DNA from: Phycisphaerae bacterium | GTDB taxonomy: Bacteria > Planctomycetota > Phycisphaerae > UBA1845 > UTPLA1 | Length of the DNA: 22,021 bases | Direction: 5' to 3' | Assembly: GCA_016935885.1 (NCBI GenBank) | Contig: JAFGQA010000108.1 | Location: forward strand, 1 to 22,021 | Shown here: one piece after another, positions 1 to 8,133 of the stretch | Layout of the letters: each line of letters begins with the position of its first letter | Numbering within the stretch: the stretch's first letter is position 1 | Notes under the pieces: generated by a model | Databases searched by the model: none | The model's input: the letters and a program-made list of their open reading frames with translations, nothing else | What the model was told of the DNA's origin: nothing | Program-made: the position numbers and the translations under genes

Positions 1-1574
1 AACATCGGCGTGCCGTTCGACAGCAACAGCAGGCAGCAGAAGTTCTTCATCTGCCTCTCGCGCAGCGCCATGACCTCGGCGGGGACGTTTTCTTCGCCCT
101 CCCACCCGCAGTTCCAACCGAACTCTTCCGCCGGCCCGTCCGCATTGTTGTGCCCGTTGGCCCAATTATGCTTATGGTCGTAGGCAACGAGATCGTAAAG
201 CGTGAAGCCATCGTGCGAGGCGATGTAGTTCACGCTCTGGAACGGGTGATACGCCTCCGCCAGCGTGTCGGGAAACAGGTCGTCGCTGCCATACAGGCGC
301 GTCATCAGGGCGGGTACCAGCCCGGGATCACCGCGGACGAATCGGCGGACGTCGTCTCGGAACCGAGCGTTCCACTGAAACCAGCGGGTACCTGGGAAGG
401 CACGCCCCAGTTGGTACACGCCCGCGTCCCATGGCTCGGCGATCAGCCGCACATTGGCCAACTCGGGATCAGACGTGATGTCCCCGAAGATCGGCGGATC
501 TTCCAGGTTGACCTCCCCGTTGGATCCTCGGGCGAAGACCGACGCTAGGTCGAAGCGAAAGCCATCGACGTGCATCTCCTTGACCCAGTAGCGCAGGCTG
601 TCCAGGATCATCTTGCGCACGTAGCGGTTCGTGCAGTGTAGCGTGTTGCCGGTGCCCGAGTGGTTCGCGTACGGAGCGAGAGGGTTGTCGGTCATGAGGT
701 AATACGTACTGTTGTCGATGCCCTTGAAGCTGTACATCGGGCCGTGTTGGTCCCCCTCCGTCGTGTGGTTGTACACGACGTCGAGAATCACCTCGATGTC
801 AGCCGCGTGCAGGGCTTTGACCATAGCCCGGAACTCGTCGTGCTGGCGGCACGTCTCGCCGTGGCAGGCGTATTGCTGGTGCGGCGAGAAGAAGTTCAGC
901 GGCATGTAACCCCAGTAGTTGCCCTCCTGCGGGTCGAATTGGAACACCGGCATGAGCTCGACGGCAGTGACGCCAAGCTCTCTCAGATATGGGATCTTGG
1001 CCTCTATACCGATGAACGTCCCACGATGCTCGGGCCGGACACCAGAATTCGCCCGCGCCGTGAAGCCCTTCACGTGCAGCTCGTAGATCACGAGGTCAGC
1101 TTCGTGCCGCGGCTGGCGATCCTCGCCCCACAGGAAGCACGACCGGTCGGGCTGGATCAGCCCCACGGGAGCCTTGCCGGCGTTTGAGCCGGTGCGAGCC
1201 GCCGCCTTGCGATCGAACGTCGCCGGAAAGTGAACGGCGTGTGCATACGGGTCGAGCAGGATCTTCTCCGGATCGAAGTCGTGCCACTCGGTCTGCCCTT
1301 CAGGGTTCGGGCCGTCGATCGAATACGCGTAATACAACGCGCCCTTCAGATCTGCAGCGGGAATCCGGCAGTGCCAGATACGCCCACTCTTGTTCCTCAG
1401 GTGCGACAGCTCATACGTGACGACCGGCCGAACCAAGTCCTCCGGCTGGTACAGCAGCAACCTGACGGCCGTGGCGTGCTTCGAATAGATCGCAAAGTTG
1501 TACGCCTGCTGCTCGGCTATCCACGTGACGCCCAGTAGTGTCGGCATGCCTTCGGTCGCGGCCCAAGTCGCCAT
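1..1574 (-). CDS. glgX: Glycogen debranching enzyme (GlgX/TreX-type isoamylase), 3' end cut by window edge
   Basis: Hydrolyses alpha-1,6 branch linkages of glycogen in the cytoplasm (GH13 isoamylase/GlgX family). The minus strand is open from the ATG at 1574 to the left edge, giving 524 residues; about 130-200 C-terminal residues of a normal 650-720 aa protein lie outside. An N-terminal CBM48-like beta-sandwich (about 10-110) precedes the TIM barrel. All GH13 signatures are visible: DVVYNH (265-270), DGFRFD with the nucleophile at D342, AEPWD with the acid/base at E380, and SHDGFT (453-458), followed by the GlgX-like segment with the NWANGHNNADG stretch. The start is supported by AAGGGA about six bases upstream. 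It is divergent from the hexosaminidase gene and shares an intergenic region with an operator-like dyad. It probably works with the GlgP encoded at the other end of the window. TreX versus GlgX cannot be separated from sequence alone. Confidence 0.93.
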   Translation of the reverse strand, partial: MATWAATEGMPTLLGVTWIAEQQAYNFAIYSKHATAVRLLLYQPEDLVRPVVTYELSHLRNKSGRIWHCRIPAADLKGALYYAYSIDGPNPEGQTEWHDFDPEKILLDPYAHAVHFPATFDRKAAARTGSNAGKAPVGLIQPDRSCFLWGEDRQPRHEADLVIYELHVKGFTARANSGVRPEHRGTFIGIEAKIPYLRELGVTAVELMPVFQFDPQEGNYWGYMPLNFFSPHQQYACHGETCRQHDEFRAMVKALHAADIEVILDVVYNHTTEGDQHGPMYSFKGIDNSTYYLMTDNPLAPYANHSGTGNTLHCTNRYVRKMILDSLRYWVKEMHVDGFRFDLASVFARGSNGEVNLEDPPIFGDITSDPELANVRLIAEPWDAGVYQLGRAFPGTRWFQWNARFRDDVRRFVRGDPGLVPALMTRLYGSDDLFPDTLAEAYHPFQSVNYIASHDGFTLYDLVAYDHKHNWANGHNNADGPAEEFGWNCGWEGEENVPAEVMALRERQMKNFCCLLLLSNGTPM

Positions 1575-1584
1575 GTGCGTTCCC

Positions 1585-1613
1585 TTGACATCGAATGCCT
1601 GATACCATATCAG
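1585..1613 (+). promoter_or_regulatory. Predicted sigma70-type promoter for the GH20 gene
   Basis: A perfect -35 hexamer TTGACA (1585-1590) is followed after exactly 17 bases by TATCAG (1608-1613), a 4/6 match to the -10 consensus. It points toward the hexosaminidase start at 1764, implying a 5' leader of roughly 140 bases. The -10 lies inside a dyad (1597-1615), so repression by an occupied operator is plausible. This is a consensus match only, with no experimental support, and promoter consensus in the host lineage is uncertain. Confidence 0.45.
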
Positions 1614-1615
1614 GC
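1597..1615. promoter_or_regulatory. Operator-like inverted repeat between divergent glgX and GH20 genes
   Basis: GCCTGATA-CCA-TATCAGGC is a perfect 8-bp dyad with a 3-bp centre. It covers the -10 hexamer of the predicted plus-strand promoter and ends 23 bp upstream of the glgX ATG, so one bound dimer could affect both genes. Length and spacing fit a helix-turn-helix regulator site; the regulator is unknown. It could instead act as a small hairpin in the glgX leader. Confidence 0.45.
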
Positions 1616-1763
1616 CGGCTCGCGTGCGGGAAGCTCGGCGGGCGCCCGTTCTTTCCGGCGACGACTCAGCGGGAGCAAGCGAAAACGCGTATTCCCTGTG
1701 GCGCCGCCGCCAAAGGCCGTGGTCAGACACAGGTGAGACGCCCGTATCATAGGAAGCAACACG

Positions 1764-4058
1764 GTGATCACGCCAAACCTGTTTCTCTTGGTTCTGTGTC
1801 TTTGTGGTCAGACCGAGACGGCATCCGTTCTATCCAAGCAGATGGATGATCGCCCAACACTGCTGCCGCGCCCGCTCGAACTAGAGGCGGGCGACGGCTC
1901 GTTTGTTCTCGGGGCCGCTTCGCGAATCGTGTACCATCCCGACGGACAACCACAGAAGAAAGTAGCAGAACAACTCGCCACCTGGGTCGAAGCCCAGACG
2001 GGGCACCGCCTGCCAGTGGGACCGTCGTCGGGAGGATCCATCGCTCCACAGACGATTCTGTTAACCACGGACAACGCCGATGAGTCGTTGGGCATGGAAG
2101 GCTATCAGCTTGTAGTCGAACCCGCGGGGATCGTTCTCAGGGCCTCCTCTGCGGCCGGGCTTTTCTACGCGTCACAAACACTGCGGCAGATGCTACCTTC
2201 CACACCTTTGGCGACGCAGGGCACTGGCAATGACGTGAGCATCCCGGCGATGCGCATACGCGACAGGCCGAGGTTTCAATGGCGAGGCTTGCTGCTGGAT
2301 TGCAGCCGGCACTTCATGACCAAGGAGTTTGTCAAACGCTACATCGACCTCCTGGCGTTTCACAAACTCAACGTGCTGCATTGGCACCTGACCGATGATC
2401 AGGGATGGCGAATTGAGATCAAGAAGTACCCCAAGCTCACGGAAGTGGGCGCATGGCGAAACGAAGGCGGGGAGCGTTACGGCGGCTTCTATACGCAGGA
2501 CGATATCCGTGAAATCGTCGCCTACGCAACGGAACGGCATGTACTGGTCGTACCGGAGATCGAGATGCCGGGGCACTGCATGGCGACCCTGGCAAGCTAT
2601 CCGGAGTTGTCCTGCACGGGCGGCCCGTTTACCGTCGGTACCCACCGAGGTGTCTACAAGCACGTGTACTGCGTGGGCAATGACCAGACGTTTGAATTCC
2701 TGGAGAACGTGTTGTCAGAGATCGTGGACTTGTTCCCCGGCGAGTTCGTCCACATCGGCGGGGACGAATGCACGAAAGCGCGCTGGCACGAATGTCCCAA
2801 GTGCGAGGCCCGCCTGCGCAACGAAGGACTCTGCGATGAATCCGAGCTGGAAAGCTACTTCGTCCGGCGAATCAGCCGTTTCCTTCGCAAGAAGGACCGG
2901 AGAATCATCGGTTGGGATGAGACGCTGCTGGGCAACATCGAGCCTGATGCGGTGATTCAATCCTGGCGGGGCATGGGAGCGGCGGTCACGGCCGCTTGGA
3001 TGGGACACGATGTGATCGTGTCGCCTACCAGTCACTGTTACCTGGACTTTCCTTACGAACCGGACCCGGCGCAGCCTTCCTGGTTGGGCGTGATCAGTCT
3101 GCACAGAATGTACCAGTTCGAACCGATCCCCCACGTGCTTTCCGAAGCTCATCGGCGGCACATCCTCGGTGCAGAGGCCGCGGTTTGGACTGAGCACATC
3201 CCGCAGGATGACGTGGACGGCATGGTCTTCCCGCGGCTCTGTGCATTTGCCGAAGTGATGTGGTCGCCGGAAGAGTCACGTGACTGGGCGGACTTCGCGG
3301 CCCGGATGCAACGCCACTATGACCGTCTCGACGCCTTGGGAGTGACCTACTACGTCCGCCCGCCGCAGGTCACGACCGAGGACCGGGCGTTCACCGACTC
3401 CCTCGTCGTTGAACTGTCCAACCCCAACGCAGTTGGAGAGATTCGCTACACGCTCGACGGATCTCCGCCGACCGCCGAGTCACCCCTCTACGAGGGATTA
3501 ATCCTCCTCCGCGGCCCCGCGTTGCTCAAGGCAAGGACCTTTTGGCCCAACGGTCGCGCCAGCGCCGTCGTGGAGGCGCAGTTTGACCAACAGCGACTCC
3601 GACCTGCGGAGACGTTGAAGCCATCCCTGCCCGGATTGATCTACGGCTACTACGAAGGACCGATCGGGCACATGCCGGATGTCGACGGGAAGCAACCGCT
3701 CCTGACCGGCATTGCTGAGAGAATCGATCTGACGCCGCGGCAACGGGATGAGTCTTACGCCCTCGTCTTCAACGGAAGCATCAAGGTCCCCAGCGACGGC
3801 GTGTACACGTTTTATCTTCACGCCGAGGACGAGTGCCGACTTTGTATCGGTACGCAGGCGGTCGTCGTCAATGAGGAGGGAAACTCCATCAGCGAGAGAC
3901 TCGGCCAGATCGCACTGGCCGCCGGATGCCACCCCATAATGGTTCTGTACCGCGAAAACGTCGGCGCGGGGTACCTGCGCGTTCTGTACAAAGGGCCCGG
4001 CATCGCCAAACAGACTATTCCGGCAAACACCCTCTTCCACGCCCCCGGACCTTATTGA
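1764..4058 (+). CDS. Secreted beta-N-acetylhexosaminidase (GH20) with chitobiase C-terminal-like and PA14 domains
   Basis: Removes terminal beta-linked GlcNAc/GalNAc from chitin fragments, glycans or muropeptides. It starts at GTG 1764 with AGGA nine bases upstream. A short hydrophobic N-terminus (NLFLLVLCLC, residues 5-14) looks like a signal peptide, though it lacks the usual basic n-region. A GH20b-type domain (about 30-150) is followed by the catalytic barrel (about 170-510) with HIGGDE at 330-335; D334/E335 are the substrate-assisted catalytic pair. Supporting motifs are LNVLHWHLTDDQGWR, IIGWDE (about 381-386) and AEAAVWTEH. A chitobiase C-terminal/FN3-like segment (TLDGSPPT, about 548-605) and a PA14-type carbohydrate-binding domain (about 622-755) complete the 764 residues. 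It stands alone on its strand, divergent from glgX. Export is inferred from the N-terminus and domain make-up. Substrate preference cannot be read from sequence. Confidence 0.92.
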   Translation: MITPNLFLLVLCLCGQTETASVLSKQMDDRPTLLPRPLELEAGDGSFVLGAASRIVYHPDGQPQKKVAEQLATWVEAQTGHRLPVGPSSGGSIAPQTILLTTDNADESLGMEGYQLVVEPAGIVLRASSAAGLFYASQTLRQMLPSTPLATQGTGNDVSIPAMRIRDRPRFQWRGLLLDCSRHFMTKEFVKRYIDLLAFHKLNVLHWHLTDDQGWRIEIKKYPKLTEVGAWRNEGGERYGGFYTQDDIREIVAYATERHVLVVPEIEMPGHCMATLASYPELSCTGGPFTVGTHRGVYKHVYCVGNDQTFEFLENVLSEIVDLFPGEFVHIGGDECTKARWHECPKCEARLRNEGLCDESELESYFVRRISRFLRKKDRRIIGWDETLLGNIEPDAVIQSWRGMGAAVTAAWMGHDVIVSPTSHCYLDFPYEPDPAQPSWLGVISLHRMYQFEPIPHVLSEAHRRHILGAEAAVWTEHIPQDDVDGMVFPRLCAFAEVMWSPEESRDWADFAARMQRHYDRLDALGVTYYVRPPQVTTEDRAFTDSLVVELSNPNAVGEIRYTLDGSPPTAESPLYEGLILLRGPALLKARTFWPNGRASAVVEAQFDQQRLRPAETLKPSLPGLIYGYYEGPIGHMPDVDGKQPLLTGIAERIDLTPRQRDESYALVFNGSIKVPSDGVYTFYLHAEDECRLCIGTQAVVVNEEGNSISERLGQIALAAGCHPIMVLYRENVGAGYLRVLYKGPGIAKQTIPANTLFHAPGPY

Positions 4059-4070
4059 ACCTCGAACAGA

Positions 4071-4330
4071 TCAATCAGCAACCCATCGTTCGAGTGCCGC
4101 ATGTTTCAGATACGCCTGCAGCAACGACTGGTTCGAGGCGGTTCGGTGGATGGAGGCTTGAACCTCGTCGGCCAAGGCGGCCACATCCTCGGGAATACGA
4201 TTGGCCAAGTCGGCACGCCTGGTATGCGACCAGACCTATTATAAAGAGTTGAGTTCCGGGGCGTACGCCTCCCACCCGAAACGCTCGGGTAAGCCGAACC
4301 GCAGGTCCTCCACAAAACCGGTCGGCGCGG
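4071..4330 (-). pseudogene. Remnant of an IS630-type DDE transposase C-terminus
   Basis: Reading the minus strand, one frame gives WEAYAPELNSL, two adjacent stops (TAA 4239-4241, TAG 4236-4238), then VWSHTRRADLANRIPEDV and a helical tail ending at a TGA at 4071-4073. YAPELNPVExxW followed by a short basic stretch and LANxxPE is the hallmark around the last catalytic glutamate of IS630-family transposases. Here the NPVE stretch reads NSL-stop-stop, so the glutamate itself is lost. Upstream, a second frame offers VDSMRYRADRF, suggesting a further frameshift near 4313. No N-terminal half, full-length element or clear target duplication was found. It sits just downstream of the hexosaminidase stop in the 583-base gap to the RND gene. 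The assignment rests on motif recall, not alignment. Confidence 0.6.
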
Positions 4331-4407
4331 TAGCGCATCGAATCCACGCACCACACGCGAGCCCATCCTCGACCGGTGCGGCATCAGCGGCTGGGATCGT
4401 TGCACCA

Positions 4408-4513
4408 ACTAAATAGGTCCAACATGAAGGGAGAGCGAAGTCCTTCAAAGCACCCCTGGGCCTTGGTTGGCTGCATTTGTCGCCACTTTCCCTATTGCGT
4501 GGACCTATTTAGT
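4408..4513. repeat. Perfect 14-bp inverted repeat with 78-bp spacer
   Basis: ACTAAATAGGTCCA (4408-4421) recurs exactly inverted as TGGACCTATTTAGT (4500-4513). The enclosed 78 bases include AAGGGA near the left arm and TTCCCT near the right, giving partial further fold-back. The arms are AT-richer than the surroundings. It adjoins the transposase remnant, so it may be the ends of a miniature element or of a deleted insertion sequence; no direct repeat flanks it. Confidence 0.5.
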
Positions 4514-4547
4514 ACCGTGTTTCACAGGAAACGCGACTACGGTTGCT

Positions 4548-4602
4548 GGACCGAGAATCCCTTCTCGGTCCTCAAGCCGGTGCCGAGACAGGATTCTCGG
4601 CA
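4548..4602. terminator. Tandem hairpins downstream of the RND operon (possible terminator)
   Basis: Hairpin I has a perfect 10-bp stem (4548-4557 with 4562-4571) and a 4-base loop. Hairpin II has an 8-bp stem (4581-4588 with 4595-4602) and a 6-base loop. Both share the core CCGAGA/TCTCGG, and 4551-4560 can also pair perfectly with 4591-4600, so the two hairpins could exchange partners. They begin 39 bases beyond the RND stop on the minus strand. No T-run follows, so intrinsic termination is uncertain; mRNA 3'-end stabilisation or a REP-like repeat are alternatives. Confidence 0.45.
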
Positions 4603-4641
4603 GAGCGGCGGTGCCACAGGTGCATCCAACCGTGAAGTGCT

Positions 4642-7600
4642 TTAGGAATCCGTCTGATGGGGGCTGCCGACCGCCGCTGCGGCAGCCTGCGAGTACTCCA
4701 TATCGACTCCCGACAGTCCGTGCCCCGGGCGATTGGCGTAGATCAGCCAGTAGGTGATGGGGATGACGAAGAGCGTGAACACGGTAGAGGCGAACAGGCC
4801 GAAGATCAGCGACCATGCCAGGCCTGAGAAGATCGGATCAATCGTGATCGGCGCCGCCGAGAGCATGGCCGTCGCGGCGGTCAGGAGAATCGGTCGGAGT
4901 CGCACAACGCGGCTCTCCATGATGGCGTCAAAGAGTGATCGTCCCCGCTTCAGAGAAAGATGGATGAAATCCACAAGGATGATGGAGTCCCGGGTCACAA
5001 TCCCAGCCAATGCGATCATCCCGATCATGCCGGTGGCCGTGAAGAAGACTGGATTGGCGTAGGAGCCGACCATGTCGCTCGTGAGGACATTGAGCAGCCA
5101 GAAGCCCGGCATGATGCCCAGTATGTTCAGCGGAATGGCGAGCATGACTACTACCGGGATCACGAATGAACGTGTCTGTCCCACAAGAAGGATGTAAATA
5201 CCCACCAAGGCCGCGGCAAACGCCAGACCCAGATCGCGAAAGACGTCCAGCGTGATCTTCCACTCACCCTCACCGGCAAAACCAACTTCAATCCCCTCGG
5301 GAACGCACCACGTGATTCCGCTGCCGTTGCTGAAGAAGGTGCGTGCAGCCGTTGGCCTCGGGCTTGCCGTACTGACCCATCCGTTGCCCAACACCGATGC
5401 TCCAACCGGCATGCTGGATGCGTCGGCCGTACGGTCGGCTTGGACATCGACAACGGCATCAGCCGGAGGGCGCCCGGCGGTCTCGGCGAACACGTACGCC
5501 ACGCGGCGCAGGTTCTTGTGGTAGATGGTCTTGTCTGAGCGCGAATCTTCCCATCGTCCGAGTTCCGCCAGCGGCACCAAGTTCCCACTTCGTCCCTTCA
5601 CACGCACCTGGGCAAGATCGGCGACACTGGAACGGATGGCCCTTGGCAATCGCAACTCGATGAGGAGCGGATTGCGCTCGGAACGCACGTGGACGGTCCC
5701 GGCAGATACGCCGTCCAGGCAGGTTTGGAGCGTCTCAACGATCTCCGCCACAGTGACGCCGTTCAGCGCCGCCTTCTCTTTGTCCGTCCGGAAAACCACC
5801 TTCGTCTCATCAGCCTCAACCGAGTCGTCAACATCCACAACACCGGGCTCGGCTTCGAGCCGCGCCCGCAATACCTTGGCGGCCTCAATGAGTGCATCGT
5901 AGGAGTGATCCGGCCGGCCGTAGACTTCGCCCACGACCGTCGCAATCACCGGCGGGCCGGGTGGTATCTCAACAATCTTCAGGATTGCGGCATGATTCCG
6001 GGCGATTCGGGTCAAATCGTCGCGGATCCGCAGGCCGATGGCGTGGCTTTGCTGCGTGCGGCTCTTCTTTCCCGTCAAGTTGACGCGAATCTCGGCGACG
6101 TTGTCTCCGCGGCGCAGGTAGTAGTGCCGCACCATGCCGTTAAAGTCCATCGGAGAGGACAAACCGACGAAGGACGTGAAATCGGTCACCTCCGCCACGC
6201 CGCCCAGGTATTCCTCGAACGCGCGAACGCACGCATCCGTTCGCTCCAGTGTCGTCCCCTCGTCGAGATCGAGCACAAGCAGCAGTTCGTTCTTGTTGTC
6301 GAAAGGCAGCATCTTCAGGGGCACGTGCCGGGTCACGGCCAGCCCGGCCGCCAAGAGCGTCAAGCCGCCCATGACCGCCAAGAACACGCACGCCTTCATG
6401 CGCGAATGCAGCAGCGGGGCCATCAGCGGGTAGAAGAACCGATAGAGCATCGACTCCTTTACTTTGCTGATATCATGCACATCGGTGACGGGGTCGGGCG
6501 CCGTCTCGCCGGATGCGTATTTCCTCTTGAGCAGGTGAAACGAAAGCCACGGCGTGATGGTGAAGGCCACCACCATCGACATGAGCATGGCGATCGGAAC
6601 ATTCAGCGCCATCGGGCGCATGTACGGTCCCATCATGCCCGTGATGAAGAACATCGGGAGAAACGAGACGATGACGGCCAACGTGGCCGTGATCAGCGGG
6701 GGGCGGATCTCGGCAACAGCCTCGAGAACAATGTTCCGCGATGCTCGCCGGTGCAGCCCAAAGTGCCGAGAGATGTTCTCGACATCCACGATCGGGTCGT
6801 CCACGAGCAGGCCAAGGGAGAGGATTAGCGCAAAGAGCGTCACACGGTTGATGGTGAAGCCGAAGACCAGATTGACCGTCAGGGTCAAACCGAACACGAC
6901 CGGGATTGCCACGACGACGATCAGCGCCTCGCGCCATCCCAGCCCCAGGGTCAGCAAGGCAATCACGATGAAGATGGCCACGCCCAGGGCTTCGATCAGT
7001 TCGTTCACCTTGTCGTCGGCGGTCAGACCGTAATTGCGCGTGATGACCATGTCGATGTCATCCGGCACGACCTCACGTATGAGCAACTCCGCTTTCGAGA
7101 GAATCTCCTCAGCGACTTTGACGGCATTCGTGCCCTTCTTCTTGGCAAGCGCGATCGTGACCGCAGGGACGCTTGCGGCATCGGTGCCATCGGCAGCGCC
7201 CTCGCCATCTATGAGTGTGCCGGTGAATGACGCGCGATGCTCGAAACCCCGCGCCGGACCCCAGCCATGGCGAACGTAATCCGTGACCTCCTGCGCACCA
7301 TCAGCAATGCGGGCGACGTCCTTCAAGAAGACAGGCCGATCACCCCAGACACCGACCACTAGATCGCGTAGCTCGTCAGGATGGGCGAACGCCGTGCCAC
7401 CCTCGACGAGTTGCGATGTGTCTTCGCGGGAGAATCTCCCCACAATCGCCGTCACATTGGCAGACTCGATCGCCTGTTTGACCTCGAGCGGCGAGACGCG
7501 ATGAGCCTCCATGCGGCGTGGATCAAGATAGACATGGACGACGCGCGGCTGGCCGCCCACGACGTACGCCCGCGAGAGGTTCTCGACGGTGGAGAGACGC

Positions 7601-8133
7601 TGAACCAGCTCCTCGGCCACGCGTCGCAGGACGTGTCCGTCCGATGTGGCGCTGGAGAGGGTCAGCGTGACGATGGGCACATCGTCGATCTCGACCGGCT
7701 TGATCACCCAACCGGCCACTCCAGGCGGCACGATGTCGACATGCTCGTCTATGCGTTTGTAGAGCTTCACCAGACTGCGTTCGCGGTCTTCCCCCACGAA
7801 GTAGCGAACCGTGATAATGGCCGACCCTTCGTGGGACATCGAGTAGACGTATTCGACGCCGTCGATTTCGTAGAGCAGTTTCTCCAGAGGAGTGGTGACG
7901 AGTTGCTCGACTTCTTCGGCCGAGTGCCCTGGGAAGTCCACGTACACGTCGGCGATGGGCACCACGATTTGCGGGTCCTCCTCGCGCGGCGTTACCGCGA
8001 GCGCCGTGACACCCAGTGCTGCGGCCAGGAGAATCAGAATCAGCGAGAGATTCGACTCCAAGAAAGCCCGCACGATGGCATTCGTGAATCCGTGCTTGGG
8101 CTCGGCGGTGGGTGGGGATGATCCAGGCGTCAT
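4642..8133 (-). CDS. RND-family multidrug efflux transporter permease (AcrB/HAE1-like)
   Basis: Inner-membrane proton/drug antiporter subunit of a tripartite efflux pump. The ATG at 8133 gives 1163 residues, longer than the ~1050 of AcrB; a GTG at 8136 is an alternative, with AGGAGG seven bases upstream of the GTG and ten upstream of the ATG. One N-terminal membrane helix, periplasmic porter segments, and membrane blocks at about 380-545, 583-602 and 968-1136 (full-length numbering from the GTG) follow the two-fold RND plan. The TM4 proton-relay motif LLVDDPIVDVEN carries D446/D447 like AcrB D407/D408, pointing to drug (HAE) rather than heavy-metal (HME) transport. TM10 has GIVTRDS with R1049 where AcrB has lysine. 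It is translationally coupled to the upstream adaptor gene (TGATG overlap). No outer-membrane channel gene is in the window. Substrate is unknown. Confidence 0.92.
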   Translation of the reverse strand: MTPGSSPPTAEPKHGFTNAIVRAFLESNLSLILILLAAALGVTALAVTPREEDPQIVVPIADVYVDFPGHSAEEVEQLVTTPLEKLLYEIDGVEYVYSMSHEGSAIITVRYFVGEDRERSLVKLYKRIDEHVDIVPPGVAGWVIKPVEIDDVPIVTLTLSSATSDGHVLRRVAEELVQRLSTVENLSRAYVVGGQPRVVHVYLDPRRMEAHRVSPLEVKQAIESANVTAIVGRFSREDTSQLVEGGTAFAHPDELRDLVVGVWGDRPVFLKDVARIADGAQEVTDYVRHGWGPARGFEHRASFTGTLIDGEGAADGTDAASVPAVTIALAKKKGTNAVKVAEEILSKAELLIREVVPDDIDMVITRNYGLTADDKVNELIEALGVAIFIVIALLTLGLGWREALIVVVAIPVVFGLTLTVNLVFGFTINRVTLFALILSLGLLVDDPIVDVENISRHFGLHRRASRNIVLEAVAEIRPPLITATLAVIVSFLPMFFITGMMGPYMRPMALNVPIAMLMSMVVAFTITPWLSFHLLKRKYASGETAPDPVTDVHDISKVKESMLYRFFYPLMAPLLHSRMKACVFLAVMGGLTLLAAGLAVTRHVPLKMLPFDNKNELLLVLDLDEGTTLERTDACVRAFEEYLGGVAEVTDFTSFVGLSSPMDFNGMVRHYYLRRGDNVAEIRVNLTGKKSRTQQSHAIGLRIRDDLTRIARNHAAILKIVEIPPGPPVIATVVGEVYGRPDHSYDALIEAAKVLRARLEAEPGVVDVDDSVEADETKVVFRTDKEKAALNGVTVAEIVETLQTCLDGVSAGTVHVRSERNPLLIELRLPRAIRSSVADLAQVRVKGRSGNLVPLAELGRWEDSRSDKTIYHKNLRRVAYVFAETAGRPPADAVVDVQADRTADASSMPVGASVLGNGWVSTASPRPTAARTFFSNGSGITWCVPEGIEVGFAGEGEWKITLDVFRDLGLAFAAALVGIYILLVGQTRSFVIPVVVMLAIPLNILGIMPGFWLLNVLTSDMVGSYANPVFFTATGMIGMIALAGIVTRDSIILVDFIHLSLKRGRSLFDAIMESRVVRLRPILLTAATAMLSAAPITIDPIFSGLAWSLIFGLFASTVFTLFVIPITYWLIYANRPGHGLSGVDMEYSQAAAAAVGSPHQTDS

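Noticed and set aside
5689..6828. 379-codon plus-strand open frame inside the RND gene
   Set aside because: Antisense to a clearly conserved transporter; sequence is rich in H, R, Q and shows no family pattern.
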